Assembly: GCF_018332695.1 (NCBI RefSeq)
Contig: NZ_BOQN01000090.1
Span: 1 to 61,415, forward strand
Direction: 5' to 3'
Source of the DNA: Paractinoplanes toevensis
GTDB lineage: Bacteria > Actinomycetota > Actinomycetes > Mycobacteriales > Micromonosporaceae
DNA: 61,415 nucleotides
The position numbers and the translations under genes were made by a program. Position 1 is the stretch's first letter; each line of letters begins with the position of its first letter. Positions 52,638-61,374 of this stretch are shown here, in pieces. The notes beneath the pieces are model-generated. The model had not been told where the DNA came from. It saw nothing but the letters and a program-made list of their open reading frames with translations, and made no database searches.

Positions 52638-53492
52638 CTCGATGAGCGTGGACGCATTGCGCTGGGCGTAGTCCGAGTAACAGTTGTTCATGAAGACCTG
52701 GGTCCTGTCCGCCTTGTCGGACAGGTCGCGCAAACGAGGCGCCCACTCCGCGAGCTCCTTCGCGGAGTACTCGTAGCCGAACTTCTCGTGGATGTCCTTG
52801 CTCGTCCACTTGTCGCTGTGGCCGTGGAATCGGACCACCGCGATGTCGGCCGTCGCCTCGACGATCGGCGGGACCGACGACTTGTGGCCCTGCGGCATGT
52901 CCACGCAGACGAACGGCAGCCTGTGGTTGCGCAGGAAGTCGAGGGTCTCGTTGCGGTTGGCGCCCTCGAACCAGGACGCGTTGCGCAGTTCGAAGACGGC
53001 GCGCAGCGGCTTGCAGCGGGCCGCGACCTCGAGAAGGTATTCCTTGTTGGACTTGCGGATGCCGAACCACGGCGGGAACTGGAAGAGCACCGCCCCGAGC
53101 TTCCCGGCCTCCTGCAACGGGTCCAGCGCCGAGAGGAATCGGCTCCAGACCTCCTCGTACGCCTGGGGTGGGAGATCGTCGGGGTAGATGTTCTTCTTGT
53201 CGGTCTCCGGGCGCAGGTCCTTGTAGATCGCCGACACCTTGGTCGGGTGGCCGGTGAGCAGGCTGAACGCCTTGATGTTGAAGGTGAAGTCGTCCGGCGT
53301 GCGCTGCGCCCACAGCTTGGTGGTCTGCTCGGCCGGCGGGCCGTAGTAGGTCGAGTCGACCTCGACGACCGGGAACTGCTTGGCGTAATAGGCGAGCCGT
53401 TTCTCGGGGTCGTCCGCGGACGCGGGATACCAGCCGGACGCCAGCAACGTCCGGTCGGTCCAGGAGGCCGTGCCGACCTCGATCGTGCCCAT
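52623..53492 (-). CDS. DUF72 family protein (second of two)
   Basis: 289-aa member of the same family as the convergent neighbour but clearly diverged: IEVGTASWTDRTLLASGWYP, FPVVEVDSTYYGPP, FTFNIKAFSLLTGHP, KLGAVLFQFPPWF, FELRNASW and VFMNNCYSDYA. It has extra stretches (DLRPETDKKNIYPDDLP) that the shorter one lacks. Function unknown. The ATG at 53492 is at the family start. It lies 60 bases downstream of the DksA/TraR gene. Confidence 0.91.
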   Translation of the reverse strand: MGTIEVGTASWTDRTLLASGWYPASADDPEKRLAYYAKQFPVVEVDSTYYGPPAEQTTKLWAQRTPDDFTFNIKAFSLLTGHPTKVSAIYKDLRPETDKKNIYPDDLPPQAYEEVWSRFLSALDPLQEAGKLGAVLFQFPPWFGIRKSNKEYLLEVAARCKPLRAVFELRNASWFEGANRNETLDFLRNHRLPFVCVDMPQGHKSSVPPIVEATADIAVVRFHGHSDKWTSKDIHEKFGYEYSAKELAEWAPRLRDLSDKADRTQVFMNNCYSDYAQRNASTLIELLEG

Positions 53493-53552
53493 CGGCTCCT
53501 TCAGATACGTCGGGTCCGCCGCGGCCGGCGGCGGACCCCCTCTGTCCTCGAC

Positions 53553-53969
53553 TCAGCTGGCCCGGCGTTCCCGGTTCGACTTGCAGTGCACGCACGAGGT
53601 GGCCGAGGGGAAAACCTCCAGCCGCTCCACCGGGATCGGGTTGGAGCAACCCTCACAGTTGCCGTACGTGCCGTCGTCGAGCCGCTGCATGGCGTGCTCA
53701 GCCTGCGTCCGCCTGTCCAGCAGGGTGCGCAGGAGCGACGTGGCGGCGTCGCGCTCGGCCGTCTTGGACCCGCTGTCGGCCTGGTCGTCACCGGCGGCGT
53801 CGCCGATCTCGACGAGGCGGAGCTTGTGGTTCTCGGCGAGAGCCGTTTCGTACTCGGCGTTCAGGTCATCGAACCGGCCCCGAAGGATCGACCGAATCTG
53901 CTCGATCTCCTCGGTCGTGCGGCCCTTGGCGGCGCCCTTACCCGTGATAACCGCTCCATTGACGAGCAT
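53553..53969 (-). CDS. DksA/TraR family C4-type zinc finger protein
   Basis: 138-aa regulator-like protein. Coiled coil (about 20-85: EEIEQIRSILRGRFDDLNAEYETAL) and a C-terminal zinc finger (CEGC...CVHC, in YGNCEGCSNPIPVERLEVFP). DksA relatives bind RNA polymerase; the coiled-coil tip here lacks an obvious DxxDxA motif, so the mode is unclear. The ATG at 53969 has GGGGAG only 3 bases upstream. The frame is open upstream, but without homology. Confidence 0.9.
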   Translation of the reverse strand: MLVNGAVITGKGAAKGRTTEEIEQIRSILRGRFDDLNAEYETALAENHKLRLVEIGDAAGDDQADSGSKTAERDAATSLLRTLLDRRTQAEHAMQRLDDGTYGNCEGCSNPIPVERLEVFPSATSCVHCKSNRERRAS

Positions 53970-54148
53970 GCGCTCCCCCTGCCCTTCCTCTGCCCCTGCC
54001 GACGGGTGCCCCGCGAACCGGCCCATCGCACCGTGGGCCCGGCTGATACCCGTCGCCGGAGGTCCCAAACCGGGTCCCCGCTAAAAAAGTAACCGGAGCA
54101 TAACTGTCAGTGGTCGACTCCGCCACAGACTCGCTTCACCAACTCGTC

Positions 54149-54790
54149 TCACTCACGTGAGACGACCAGAGCCGGACGCCTCGGATCGTCGAGCCGGACC
54201 ACCATGTCGGCGAAGCCGGCCGGGCCGACCTCCTCGGCGTACCGCTCGAAGGCCGGCAGGGTCCACTCCTGGCCAGGTGGGGTGCGGCGGCGCAGGGCGG
54301 CCGGGGTCAGCTCGAGATGCACGGTGAAATCGAACTCGAGGCCGCCGCCGAGCAGGACCGGGCCGCTGACCAGCACGACGGTGCCGGGCGAGAGCGGGTG
54401 ATAGGGCTCACGCGCGGCCCGGTCGGTCCCGGCGTTCCAGAATCGGGTCAAGATCTTCCCGGAACCGCCCGGGCCGGCCGGGGTGAGGACCTCGCGAGCC
54501 AGGGCCGCCTCGTCGAACCAACCGGCGTAGAACGAGTCCGGGTTGGTGCGGCCCCGCTCCAGACGCAGCGAGGCGGGCCGGAGGAAGTCGGCGGTGTCCA
54601 CCCGTACCGCCGGGCGACCACCGGCCCGCAGCGGGTCGACCAGGGCGTCGGCGAGCCTCGCCGGGTCGGCCGCCGCGGGACCGTCGATGCCGACTCGCAG
54701 GAAACTGTCAGCTTCCCGACTCACTATGTGGGAAACCAACTCGTCGACGAGACCCTCGACGGAAACCGGACGCACGCGCACGCCCGGCAA
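54149..54790 (-). CDS. uridine kinase-like protein lacking the P-loop lysine
   Basis: 213-aa protein related to actinobacterial uridine kinases (start VRPVSVEGLVDELV, substrate part RVDTADFLRPASLRLERGRTNPDSFYAGWFDEAAL, end FADMVVRLDDPRRP). The nucleotide-binding loop reads GIDGPAAADPARLA, with no Gly-Lys-Thr/Ser, so ATP use is doubtful. It may be a non-catalytic paralogue or a binding protein. It follows the winged-helix gene by 2 bases, so both probably form an operon. Confidence 0.78.
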   Translation of the reverse strand: MPGVRVRPVSVEGLVDELVSHIVSREADSFLRVGIDGPAAADPARLADALVDPLRAGGRPAVRVDTADFLRPASLRLERGRTNPDSFYAGWFDEAALAREVLTPAGPGGSGKILTRFWNAGTDRAAREPYHPLSPGTVVLVSGPVLLGGGLEFDFTVHLELTPAALRRRTPPGQEWTLPAFERYAEEVGPAGFADMVVRLDDPRRPALVVSRE

Positions 54791-54792
54791 CG

Positions 54793-55338
54793 CTACTCGT
54801 GTGTCGAAACAACCACCTGGGCGTCGTCGGACAGGCGGTAACCCACCCCGTAGACGGTGGTGATCACCGGAACGCCGCCGCCGAGCTTGAGGCGCAGCCG
54901 GCGGACGTGCACGTCGACCGTGCGCTCGCCGGTGTGCTCGTAACCCCAGACGCCGGCCAGCAGCTGGCCGCGGGTGAAGACCCGGCGGGGCCGCTCGGCC
55001 AGGAACAGCAGCAGATCGAACTCGAGCCGGGTCAGCGGCAGGACCTCGCCGTCGAGCAGCACCTGCCGGGAACCGGTCAGCATGCGCACCTCGGGGCCGT
55101 CCTGAGCGGACGGGGTGGCCGGGGCGGCCGGCTCGACCGTGATCGTGCCCTGGCTGATCTCCACGAGCTCGCGGACGGCCTCGATCAGGCGGTGGGCCTG
55201 CGGGGTGAGTGCGTCGGTGGTGAGCGGGATGGCGACCGTCACGGTCAACGCGGGGTCGGCGGGCCGGCGTGGTCCGGCGCCGCGGCCCGGACCTGTGACA
55301 TGGCGGTTGACACGAGGCGACAGCGCGCTTACCGGCAT
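54793..55338 (-). CDS. OmpR/PhoB-type winged-helix regulator without receiver domain
   Basis: 181 aa. The C-terminal 95 residues form the PhoB-type winged helix (LTRLEFDLLLFLAERPRRVFTRGQLLAGVWGYEHTGERTVDVHVRRLRLKLG is the DNA-binding region, seen at about 85-165). The N-terminal part is a Pro/Arg-rich lead followed by a small helical region (TTDALTPQAHRLIEAVRELVEISQ); no phosphorylation receiver is present. The ATG at 55338 is used; the upstream frame has no homology. Targets unknown. It is followed by the uridine-kinase-like gene. Confidence 0.87.
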   Translation of the reverse strand: MPVSALSPRVNRHVTGPGRGAGPRRPADPALTVTVAIPLTTDALTPQAHRLIEAVRELVEISQGTITVEPAAPATPSAQDGPEVRMLTGSRQVLLDGEVLPLTRLEFDLLLFLAERPRRVFTRGQLLAGVWGYEHTGERTVDVHVRRLRLKLGGGVPVITTVYGVGYRLSDDAQVVVSTHE

Positions 55339-55546
55339 TAGAGAAGAGCCCCCTGAAATTGCATGGTCGGTAACCGTATATGCACCGATCACCCTCCGTA
55401 AATACGCGGAAGATAATTCCGCTACGGTCGATGCCCGGTCAAGACGGCAACCACACTGTGGGAAAATTGTTCCACATCGGCTCCGACCGACAGAAATGCA
55501 TTCTGAGAACGGATTCTGTCAGTCTGTTTAATAAAAAGTTGTACCG

Positions 55547-55564
55547 CACGACAAACATGTCGTG
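55547..55564. promoter_or_regulatory. hairpin or operator in the AT-rich gap
   Basis: CACGACA-AACA-TGTCGTG, perfect 7-bp arms. It could be an operator or part of an upstream terminator. Confidence 0.3.
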
Positions 55565-55627
55565 ACAGGGAACACCTAGGACAGTCGCCACATCTGCACG
55601 AATCAACACCGGCGAATGGAAAAAGAG

Positions 55628-55659
55628 GATCCCCGCACAGCAAAGGCTGTGCGGGGATC
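55628..55659 (-). terminator. rho-independent terminator of secA2
   Basis: 14-bp perfect stem (55628-55641 and 55646-55659) with a 4-base loop, 9 bases past the secA2 stop. On the minus strand it is followed by CTCTTTTTCC, a real U-tract, unusual in this window. Confidence 0.85.
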
Positions 55660-55668
55660 TGGAATGCT

Positions 55669-57960
55669 TCAGTTTCCGCCGGAGAGGCGACGGCCCACGG
55701 CCGCGATCAAACGGTCCAACTCGGAGCCGAACGGGTTGTCGTGCACCAGGTAGGTCCACGTCGCGGTGGGCCGGACGATCTCGGAGCGCTCCGGTTCCCA
55801 GCCGTCGGTGAGATCGGTTTCCTCGAATGTCGCGATGGTGCGGGCCTCGATCTCGGTGAACACCTTCTGGAAAGCCGGCACCGCTGCCCGGTGGAACTCG
55901 TCGAGCGGGTCCAGCTTGCCCAGGGCACGCAGGTGCACACCCTCACGCACCTCGTTCAACTCGGCCAGGTGCTCGGCCCAGAGCCGGTCCAAATGGTAGA
56001 GCGCGATCGCCCGGGCCGCGTCCGACAGGATGTCCTCGTCGGTCTCCTTGGCCTTCTCCGGCGACCGCTCGAGCAGCATGATCGCGGCGACCTCGGAGGT
56101 GAGCAGCCGCTCCCGGCGCTCGGCCATGGCGATCCGCTGCTGCTCGATGACCACGCTGTAGCGCCAGGTGTTGCGGTGGATCTCGTGGTTGACGCCCTCG
56201 GCGACCCGCTGGGCGTGCTCCACCGCGTACTCCACCTGGTCGTCGTGGACGACGCCGTCGATGTCCATCCGCGGCGACCGCGGCAGCGCGTCACCGGCAT
56301 GCCGGGTGACCAGCTCGTCCTCGAGGCTGACGAAGAACACCGAGCGGCCCGGGTCACCCTGCCGGCCGGCCCGGCCACGAAGCTGGTCGTCGACCCGGCG
56401 GCTGTCGTGCCGGCCCGCGCCGATCACATAGAGGCCGCCGAGCTCGACGACCGCGTCCCGGTCGGCCTCGTCGGAACCGCCCAGACGGATGTCGACACCA
56501 CGGCCGGCCATCTGGGTCGAGACGGTGACCGCGCCGAGCGCGCCCGCCTCGGCGATGATCGACGCCTCCTCGGCGTCGTTCTTCGCGTTCAGCACGTTGG
56601 ACGGCACACCCGCCGCGGCCAGCTGCTTGGCCAGCAGCTCGGACGCCTTCACGTCGAGGGTGCCGACCAGCACCGGGCGGCCCTTCTCGTGGGCCAGCTT
56701 GATCTCCTCGACCAGGGCCTCGTCGCGGGTGTCGTGCGCCGAGTAGATGCGGTCGTCGTCGTCCTCGCGGATGTTCTCCGCGTTGGACGGGATGACCGCG
56801 ACCTCGAGATCGAAGTACTCCCGGAGCTGCTCGCCGACGTGCACCGCGGTCGCGGTCATACCGCACACCGTCTGGTAGAGGGCGATGAACGCCTGCACGG
56901 TGATCGTGTCGAGGACCTCGCCCTCGGCGGTGGCGGTCAGCCCCTCCTTGGCCTCCACGGCCGACTGCAGGCCGTCCGGCCAGCGGCGGCGCTGGGCCAC
57001 CCGGCCGCGCATCTCGTCGATCAGCTCGACCGTGCCGTTCCGCACGATGTAGTCGACGTCGCGGCGCAGCAGAGCCTCGGCGTGCAGCGCCACGTTGACC
57101 GCGGACAGCTGCTCGACCTGGTCGTCGGCGTACAGATCGACGCCGCCCAGTTTCTCCTCGATGCGCTTGAGGCCGACGTCGGTGAAGGCGACGCTGCGGC
57201 CGTCCTCGCCGATCTCGTAGTCCTTGCCGTTGCGCAGGTCGCGGACCAGCTCGGCGGCCTCGTGCACCGGGTCGCTCTCGGTCAGCACCGAACCGGCCAG
57301 GACCATCGGCACCCGGGCCTCGTCGATCAGGATCGAGTCGGCCTCGTCGACGATCGCGGTGGCCAGCTCGCGCTGCACCCGGTCTTCCACATCGGTGACC
57401 AGCTGGTCGCGCAGGTAGTCGAAGCCGGCCTCGGAGACCGACACGTAGGTGATGTCGGCCAGGTAGGCCTCGCGGCGCTCGGCCGGTGTGGACGCCTCGG
57501 TCACCCAGCCGACGCTCAACCCGAGCAGCTTGAAGACCGGCTCCATCCACTCGGCGTCGCGGCGGGCCAGATAGTCGTTGACGGTCAGCACGTGCACCGG
57601 GCCGTGGCCCAGCCGCACATGCCCGTACGCCGCGACGGCCGCGGTCAGCGTCTTGCCCTCACCGGTGGCCATCTCGGCGACCTTGCCGGAGAGCAGCGCC
57701 ATCGCGCCGAGCAGCTGAACGTCGTACGGCCGCTGCTCGAGAGCTCGCCAGGCGGCCTCGCGGCCGACCGCGCAGATCTCGGTGTAGTCCTTCGCCTCGG
57801 CGGCCGCCGCGGTCAATGCCTCATCGTCGAGCTCACGGAGCGCCTCTTCACGAGCATCGATCGCCGGAAGCCGCTTGCGGAACGGCGCCAGGTCGACCGT
57901 CGTGCCCGGACGCTGCAGAAACTTGCGGAACCGGCTCTTCAGCCGCTGCGACACACCCAT
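55669..57960 (-). CDS. secA2: accessory Sec translocase ATPase SecA2
   Basis: 763-aa ATPase driving export of a subset of proteins through SecYEG. Walker A-type motif MATGEGKT (about 98-105), DEAD-like Walker B VDEAD, the helicase motifs TVSTQMAGRGVDIRLGG and QLRGRAGRQGDPG, and a scaffold/wing region in the C-terminal third. It is shorter than SecA1 (about 900-950 aa) and lacks the C-terminal zinc motif, which marks SecA2. The ATG at 57960 follows TACCGT by 8 bases. A strong terminator follows it. Confidence 0.94.
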   Translation of the reverse strand: MGVSQRLKSRFRKFLQRPGTTVDLAPFRKRLPAIDAREEALRELDDEALTAAAAEAKDYTEICAVGREAAWRALEQRPYDVQLLGAMALLSGKVAEMATGEGKTLTAAVAAYGHVRLGHGPVHVLTVNDYLARRDAEWMEPVFKLLGLSVGWVTEASTPAERREAYLADITYVSVSEAGFDYLRDQLVTDVEDRVQRELATAIVDEADSILIDEARVPMVLAGSVLTESDPVHEAAELVRDLRNGKDYEIGEDGRSVAFTDVGLKRIEEKLGGVDLYADDQVEQLSAVNVALHAEALLRRDVDYIVRNGTVELIDEMRGRVAQRRRWPDGLQSAVEAKEGLTATAEGEVLDTITVQAFIALYQTVCGMTATAVHVGEQLREYFDLEVAVIPSNAENIREDDDDRIYSAHDTRDEALVEEIKLAHEKGRPVLVGTLDVKASELLAKQLAAAGVPSNVLNAKNDAEEASIIAEAGALGAVTVSTQMAGRGVDIRLGGSDEADRDAVVELGGLYVIGAGRHDSRRVDDQLRGRAGRQGDPGRSVFFVSLEDELVTRHAGDALPRSPRMDIDGVVHDDQVEYAVEHAQRVAEGVNHEIHRNTWRYSVVIEQQRIAMAERRERLLTSEVAAIMLLERSPEKAKETDEDILSDAARAIALYHLDRLWAEHLAELNEVREGVHLRALGKLDPLDEFHRAAVPAFQKVFTEIEARTIATFEETDLTDGWEPERSEIVRPTATWTYLVHDNPFGSELDRLIAAVGRRLSGGN

Positions 57961-57996
57961 GGCGGGCTACGGTACTTCATCTAGCTGAAAGCGTGG

Positions 57997-59730
57997 TCAC
58001 GACACCAGCAGCTGATGGGTCGCCAACTCTCGGTACAGGGGGCTTTCGTCGAGAAGTTCGGCGTGCGGCCCGGCGGCGACCACGCGGCCCTCGTCAATCA
58101 CGACGATCCGGTCAGAATCCACCACGGTGCTCAGCCGGTGCGCCACCACGATCAGCGTGCGCCTGGTCGCGGCGGACGCGATCGCGTCGCGCAGGGCCGC
58201 CTCGTTGCGCGCGTCGAGATTGCTGGTGGGCTCGTCGAGCAGCAGGATCGGCGCGTTGGTGAGCAGCGTCCGGGCGATCGCGAGGCGCTGCCGCTCCCCG
58301 CCGGACAGCAGCACGCCACCCTCACCCACCTGCACGTCGAGCCCCTTGGGGCTGCGCTCCACCAGTCCACTCAGATTGACCTCGGCCAGCGCGGCCAGCA
58401 ACTCGGTGTCGGTGGCGGCCGGCGCGGTCAGCAGCAGATTGTCGCGCAGCGTGCCGGCCAGCACCGGAGCCTCCTGCTCGACGTAGCCGAGCCGGGCCCG
58501 CAACGCCGATCGCGGCATCTCCCGCACGTCGATCCCGTCGACCAGGATCCGGCCGCCGCTGACCTCGTAGAAACGCTCGATCAGGGCGAGCACCGTCGAT
58601 TTGCCCGCGCCCGACGGCCCGACCAGTGCGATCCGGTTGCCCCGCGGCACCTCGAACGAGACGTCGTGCAACACCGGGCTTTCGCCCGGATAGCGGAAAG
58701 AAACGCGATCGAACGCGACGGCCACCGACCGGGGCACGCTTTCCTGCTGCGTACGGGTGGAATCGCCGGCCGTCTCCACGGGCACCTCGAGGATCTCCTC
58801 GATCCGCTGCAGAGCACCCAGCCCGGTCTGCAACTGCCGGTACGCGTGCAGCGCCTGGCCGAGCGGCATCGCCAGGAAGAACAGGAACAGGATGAACGCC
58901 ACCAGACTGCCCACGCTGATCGCCCCCGACGCGACCCGGACCCCGCCCACCCCGAGCACCAGCAGGAACGCGCCCTGGATCGCGGTGTCCGACACCGGGC
59001 CGACGATCGCCTCGAGCCGGGCCAGCCGCATGCCCGCCGCGTACGCCTCCTCGGCTCCCCTGGCCACCGCGGTGGCCTCCCGCTCCTCGGCCCGGCTCGC
59101 CCGGATCGTGCGGGCCGCCGAGATCGCCCGCTCCACCGCCGAGGTCATCTCGCCCAGCCGGGCCTGCGCCTGCTCGGAGAGCCCGCGCGTGCGCCGGGAG
59201 GCGGAGATCGCCACCGCCATGCCCACCAGCAGGGCGACCAGCGCCACCGCCAGCAGCGCCGGGTCGAGCACCGCCATCGCGATCAGGGCGCCGGCCACCA
59301 TCACCACACCCGTGACGATCTCGAACATGCCCGACGTGACCACCACCCGCAGCAGAGTGGTGTCGGCGCCGACCCGGGACAGCAGGTCACCGGTGCGGCG
59401 GCGGTCATACTCGGCGATCGGCAGCATCAGCAGGTGCCGGGCCAGGCGCCGGCGGGTGGTCAGCACCACGCCCTCGCCGGTGCGCTGCAACAGATAGTCC
59501 CGGACGGCGCGCAGCGCGGCCCCCACCAGCAGCAGGGCGACCAGCAGAACCACCGGCCCGGCGACCGCGCGATGATCGGTGACCCGGTCCAGCACGTCCC
59601 GCACCAGCACCGGCTGCACCAGCGACGCACCCGCCGCGAACAGGGACAGCACACCGACCGCGACGAGGGTGCCGCGATGGTGACGCAGATAGGGCAGCAA
59701 GGCCCGTAACCCGACCCGGCCTGCTGACAT
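57997..59730 (-). CDS. ABC transporter, fused permease and ATPase (exporter)
   Basis: 577-aa half-transporter that would work as a homodimer. Six membrane helices (about 20-290) are followed by an ATPase domain: Walker A GPSGAGKST, Q-loop VEQEAPVLAGT, signature LSGGERQRLAIAR, Walker B ILLLDEPTSNLD and switch His in VVAHRLSTV. This is the MsbA/lipid- and drug-exporter type; the substrate is unknown. TACTCT lies 7 bases before the ATG at 59730, suggesting a leaderless transcript. It is 36 bases upstream of secA2, so they may be cotranscribed. Confidence 0.94.
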   Translation of the reverse strand: MSAGRVGLRALLPYLRHHRGTLVAVGVLSLFAAGASLVQPVLVRDVLDRVTDHRAVAGPVVLLVALLLVGAALRAVRDYLLQRTGEGVVLTTRRRLARHLLMLPIAEYDRRRTGDLLSRVGADTTLLRVVVTSGMFEIVTGVVMVAGALIAMAVLDPALLAVALVALLVGMAVAISASRRTRGLSEQAQARLGEMTSAVERAISAARTIRASRAEEREATAVARGAEEAYAAGMRLARLEAIVGPVSDTAIQGAFLLVLGVGGVRVASGAISVGSLVAFILFLFFLAMPLGQALHAYRQLQTGLGALQRIEEILEVPVETAGDSTRTQQESVPRSVAVAFDRVSFRYPGESPVLHDVSFEVPRGNRIALVGPSGAGKSTVLALIERFYEVSGGRILVDGIDVREMPRSALRARLGYVEQEAPVLAGTLRDNLLLTAPAATDTELLAALAEVNLSGLVERSPKGLDVQVGEGGVLLSGGERQRLAIARTLLTNAPILLLDEPTSNLDARNEAALRDAIASAATRRTLIVVAHRLSTVVDSDRIVVIDEGRVVAAGPHAELLDESPLYRELATHQLLVS

Positions 59731-59737
59731 GTGCCCG

Positions 59738-59743
59738 AGAGTA
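59738..59743 (-). promoter_or_regulatory. putative -10 box of the leaderless ABC exporter gene
   Basis: TACTCT on the minus strand, 7 bases before the ATG at 59730. Confidence 0.45.
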
Positions 59744-59866
59744 GCTCTCCGATGCATCACCTGGCCGGACGGTCTGACGTTTGCATGGTGAATAGGGCGG
59801 GCACAGAGTTCACTCACGCGGTTGCGGTTGCGATCCTGGTTCGGGAAGTTCGGGAAGGGAGACGAT

Positions 59867-60601
59867 TTGCACAGTCAACTCGTCTGCCGACCCCTCCGCG
59901 ACCGGCCCGTGGCGCTGCTCCGGCTCAGCGGCACCCTCGACCCGATGACCGGCGACGCCCTGCAACTAGCCGTGCGGCACAGCCTGGCCACCGAACCCAA
60001 CCGTCTGTTACTCGACGTGTCCGGGCTGCAGATCGGCGATCCGCGCGGCCTGACCGCGCTCAGTGCCGTGGTCTGCCAGACCGCCGACTGGCCGGACGTG
60101 CCGATCGTGCTGTGCGGCGCGTCCCCCGAGACCGCGGCCGTCATCCAGGCCGCCCCCGAATGCGCCGAACTGAGCTTCGCCCCCGACTGCGAGGCCGCCC
60201 TGGCCCAGGCCGGCTCCGAGCCGGTGCCGCCGGAGGTGCGGATCCGGCTGCGCCCGGTCCCCGACGCCTGCCGCCAGGTGCGACAGTTGGTCACCCAGGC
60301 CTGCGACGCGTGGCAACGCTCCGACCTGTCCGGCACGGCTTCACTGATCGCCACCGAGCTGGTGGCCAACGTGGTCCGGCACGCCCACACGACGATGGAG
60401 TTCACGTTCGGGCTACGCGACGGCCGCCTGCGCATGAGCGTCCGCGACGGAAGCCGCCGCATGCCGAAGCCGGCCGACCCGGACCTCTCCTCGCCGGGCG
60501 GCCGAGGCCTGTGGCTGGTCCGAGACCTGACCGACGCGTGGGGCGTCCTGCCGGTAAGCGACGGCAAGGTCGTCTGGACCCGCCTGAGCAAAGCCGCCTG
60601 A
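59867..60601 (+). CDS. STAS-HATPase fusion (anti-sigma antagonist plus RsbW-like kinase)
   Basis: 244-aa regulator with a STAS domain (about 5-110; LLLDVSGLQIGDPRGLTAL covers the Ser-site region) and a C-terminal RsbW-type HATPase (about 115-240; N-box ELVANVVRHAH, G-box region GGRGLWLVRDL). The position where SpoIIAA has its phospho-Ser reads GDPRGL, so the usual Ser is missing. Joining both partner types in one protein suggests self-contained partner switching. The TTG at 59867 is chosen because GGGAG lies 5 bases upstream; a TTG at 59822 lacks a site. Confidence 0.85.
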   Translation: MHSQLVCRPLRDRPVALLRLSGTLDPMTGDALQLAVRHSLATEPNRLLLDVSGLQIGDPRGLTALSAVVCQTADWPDVPIVLCGASPETAAVIQAAPECAELSFAPDCEAALAQAGSEPVPPEVRIRLRPVPDACRQVRQLVTQACDAWQRSDLSGTASLIATELVANVVRHAHTTMEFTFGLRDGRLRMSVRDGSRRMPKPADPDLSSPGGRGLWLVRDLTDAWGVLPVSDGKVVWTRLSKAA

Positions 60602-60660
60602 CCCACCCCGCCTGGTCGTCCAACTCGCTCGGCCAGCCCGGCCCACTCAGCCCGGCCCAG

Positions 60661-60771
60661 CCCGCTCGGTCCGCTCAGCCCGCTCGGTCCGCTCAGCCCG
60701 CTCGGTCCGCTCAGCCCGGCCCAGCCCGCTCGGTCCGCTCACCCCGGCCCAGCCCCGCTCGGTCCGCTCAG
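60661..60771. repeat. tandem 18-bp repeat array, five copies
   Basis: Unit CCCGCTCGGTCCGCTCAG at 60661, 60679 and 60697 without interruption, then at 60725 (last base changed) and 60754, separated by CCCGGCCCAG spacers that also occur just upstream. Confidence 0.9.
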
Positions 60772-61374
60772 CCAGGGCCGGGCCAGCCAGCCCAGTCGAT
60801 CAGCCTGGCCCGCCAGTCCCGCTCAGCTCGGCGGGCTCAGCTCAGCCCGCGCAGTTCGCACGACCTTGGCCGCCTTTGTAGCGATTTGGCAATTCGACGC
60901 TCGCTGATGCGCCGCCCTGGCCCCTCCCACCCGCTCCTTTTCCCGATCTTGCGAACTTGCTGCGCTGTGCTGACAGCAGATCGACGAGGTCGAGCCGAGA
61001 AGGGGCCAGTGGGGGTCATTTAAGCGACATGTCAGGTTTTTCCGCGCGTGCGGGATCCAAGATGTGGAATCCCTGGCCAGGCTATGGAACCCGGCTCGCG
61101 ATGTGGGACGCAGGCTCAGGATGCGAGAGCAGCGGCCAATATGCGGGCATCAGCCGGGAGCGAAGGTGGCGCATTGCCGCACAGGTCCGTTCTGGGCCCG
61201 GCGGCGTCCGACCGGAGCCCGGTCACCGGGCAGATCCTGGCCAAGGACCATGCCGACCTTGCTTCACCGACCCCTGAACCTACCCAGGCCGGGCCGCTTC
61301 CAGCCCCACCGATTCAGCCGGGCCGCTCCCCGCCTGACCGCTCTCAGGCCGGCCGCTCAGGCAGGGCGACTCAA

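Larger units (their letters stand above)
55339..55668. other. 330-base AT-rich intergenic region
   Basis: Between the winged-helix gene and secA2. Base composition is close to 50% GC over about 55370-55625, far below the rest of the window. It holds two hairpins (55547-55564 and the secA2 terminator) but no convincing gene. Confidence 0.6.

Noticed and set aside
55741..57984. 747-codon plus-strand frame opposite secA2
   Set aside because: It is rich in His, Gln, Arg and Val dipeptides, typical of the antisense of a high-GC gene. SecA2 motifs are intact on the minus strand.
60661..60771. CRISPR array
   Set aside because: The repeats are adjacent or separated by a fixed 10-11-base spacer, not by unique spacers of 30 bases or more, and no cas genes are present.
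60602..61023. Repeat-rich end read as protein (QPARSAQPARSAQP)
   Set aside because: It is the translation of the 18-bp DNA repeat in an out-of-phase frame of the preceding gene; no start or family support.
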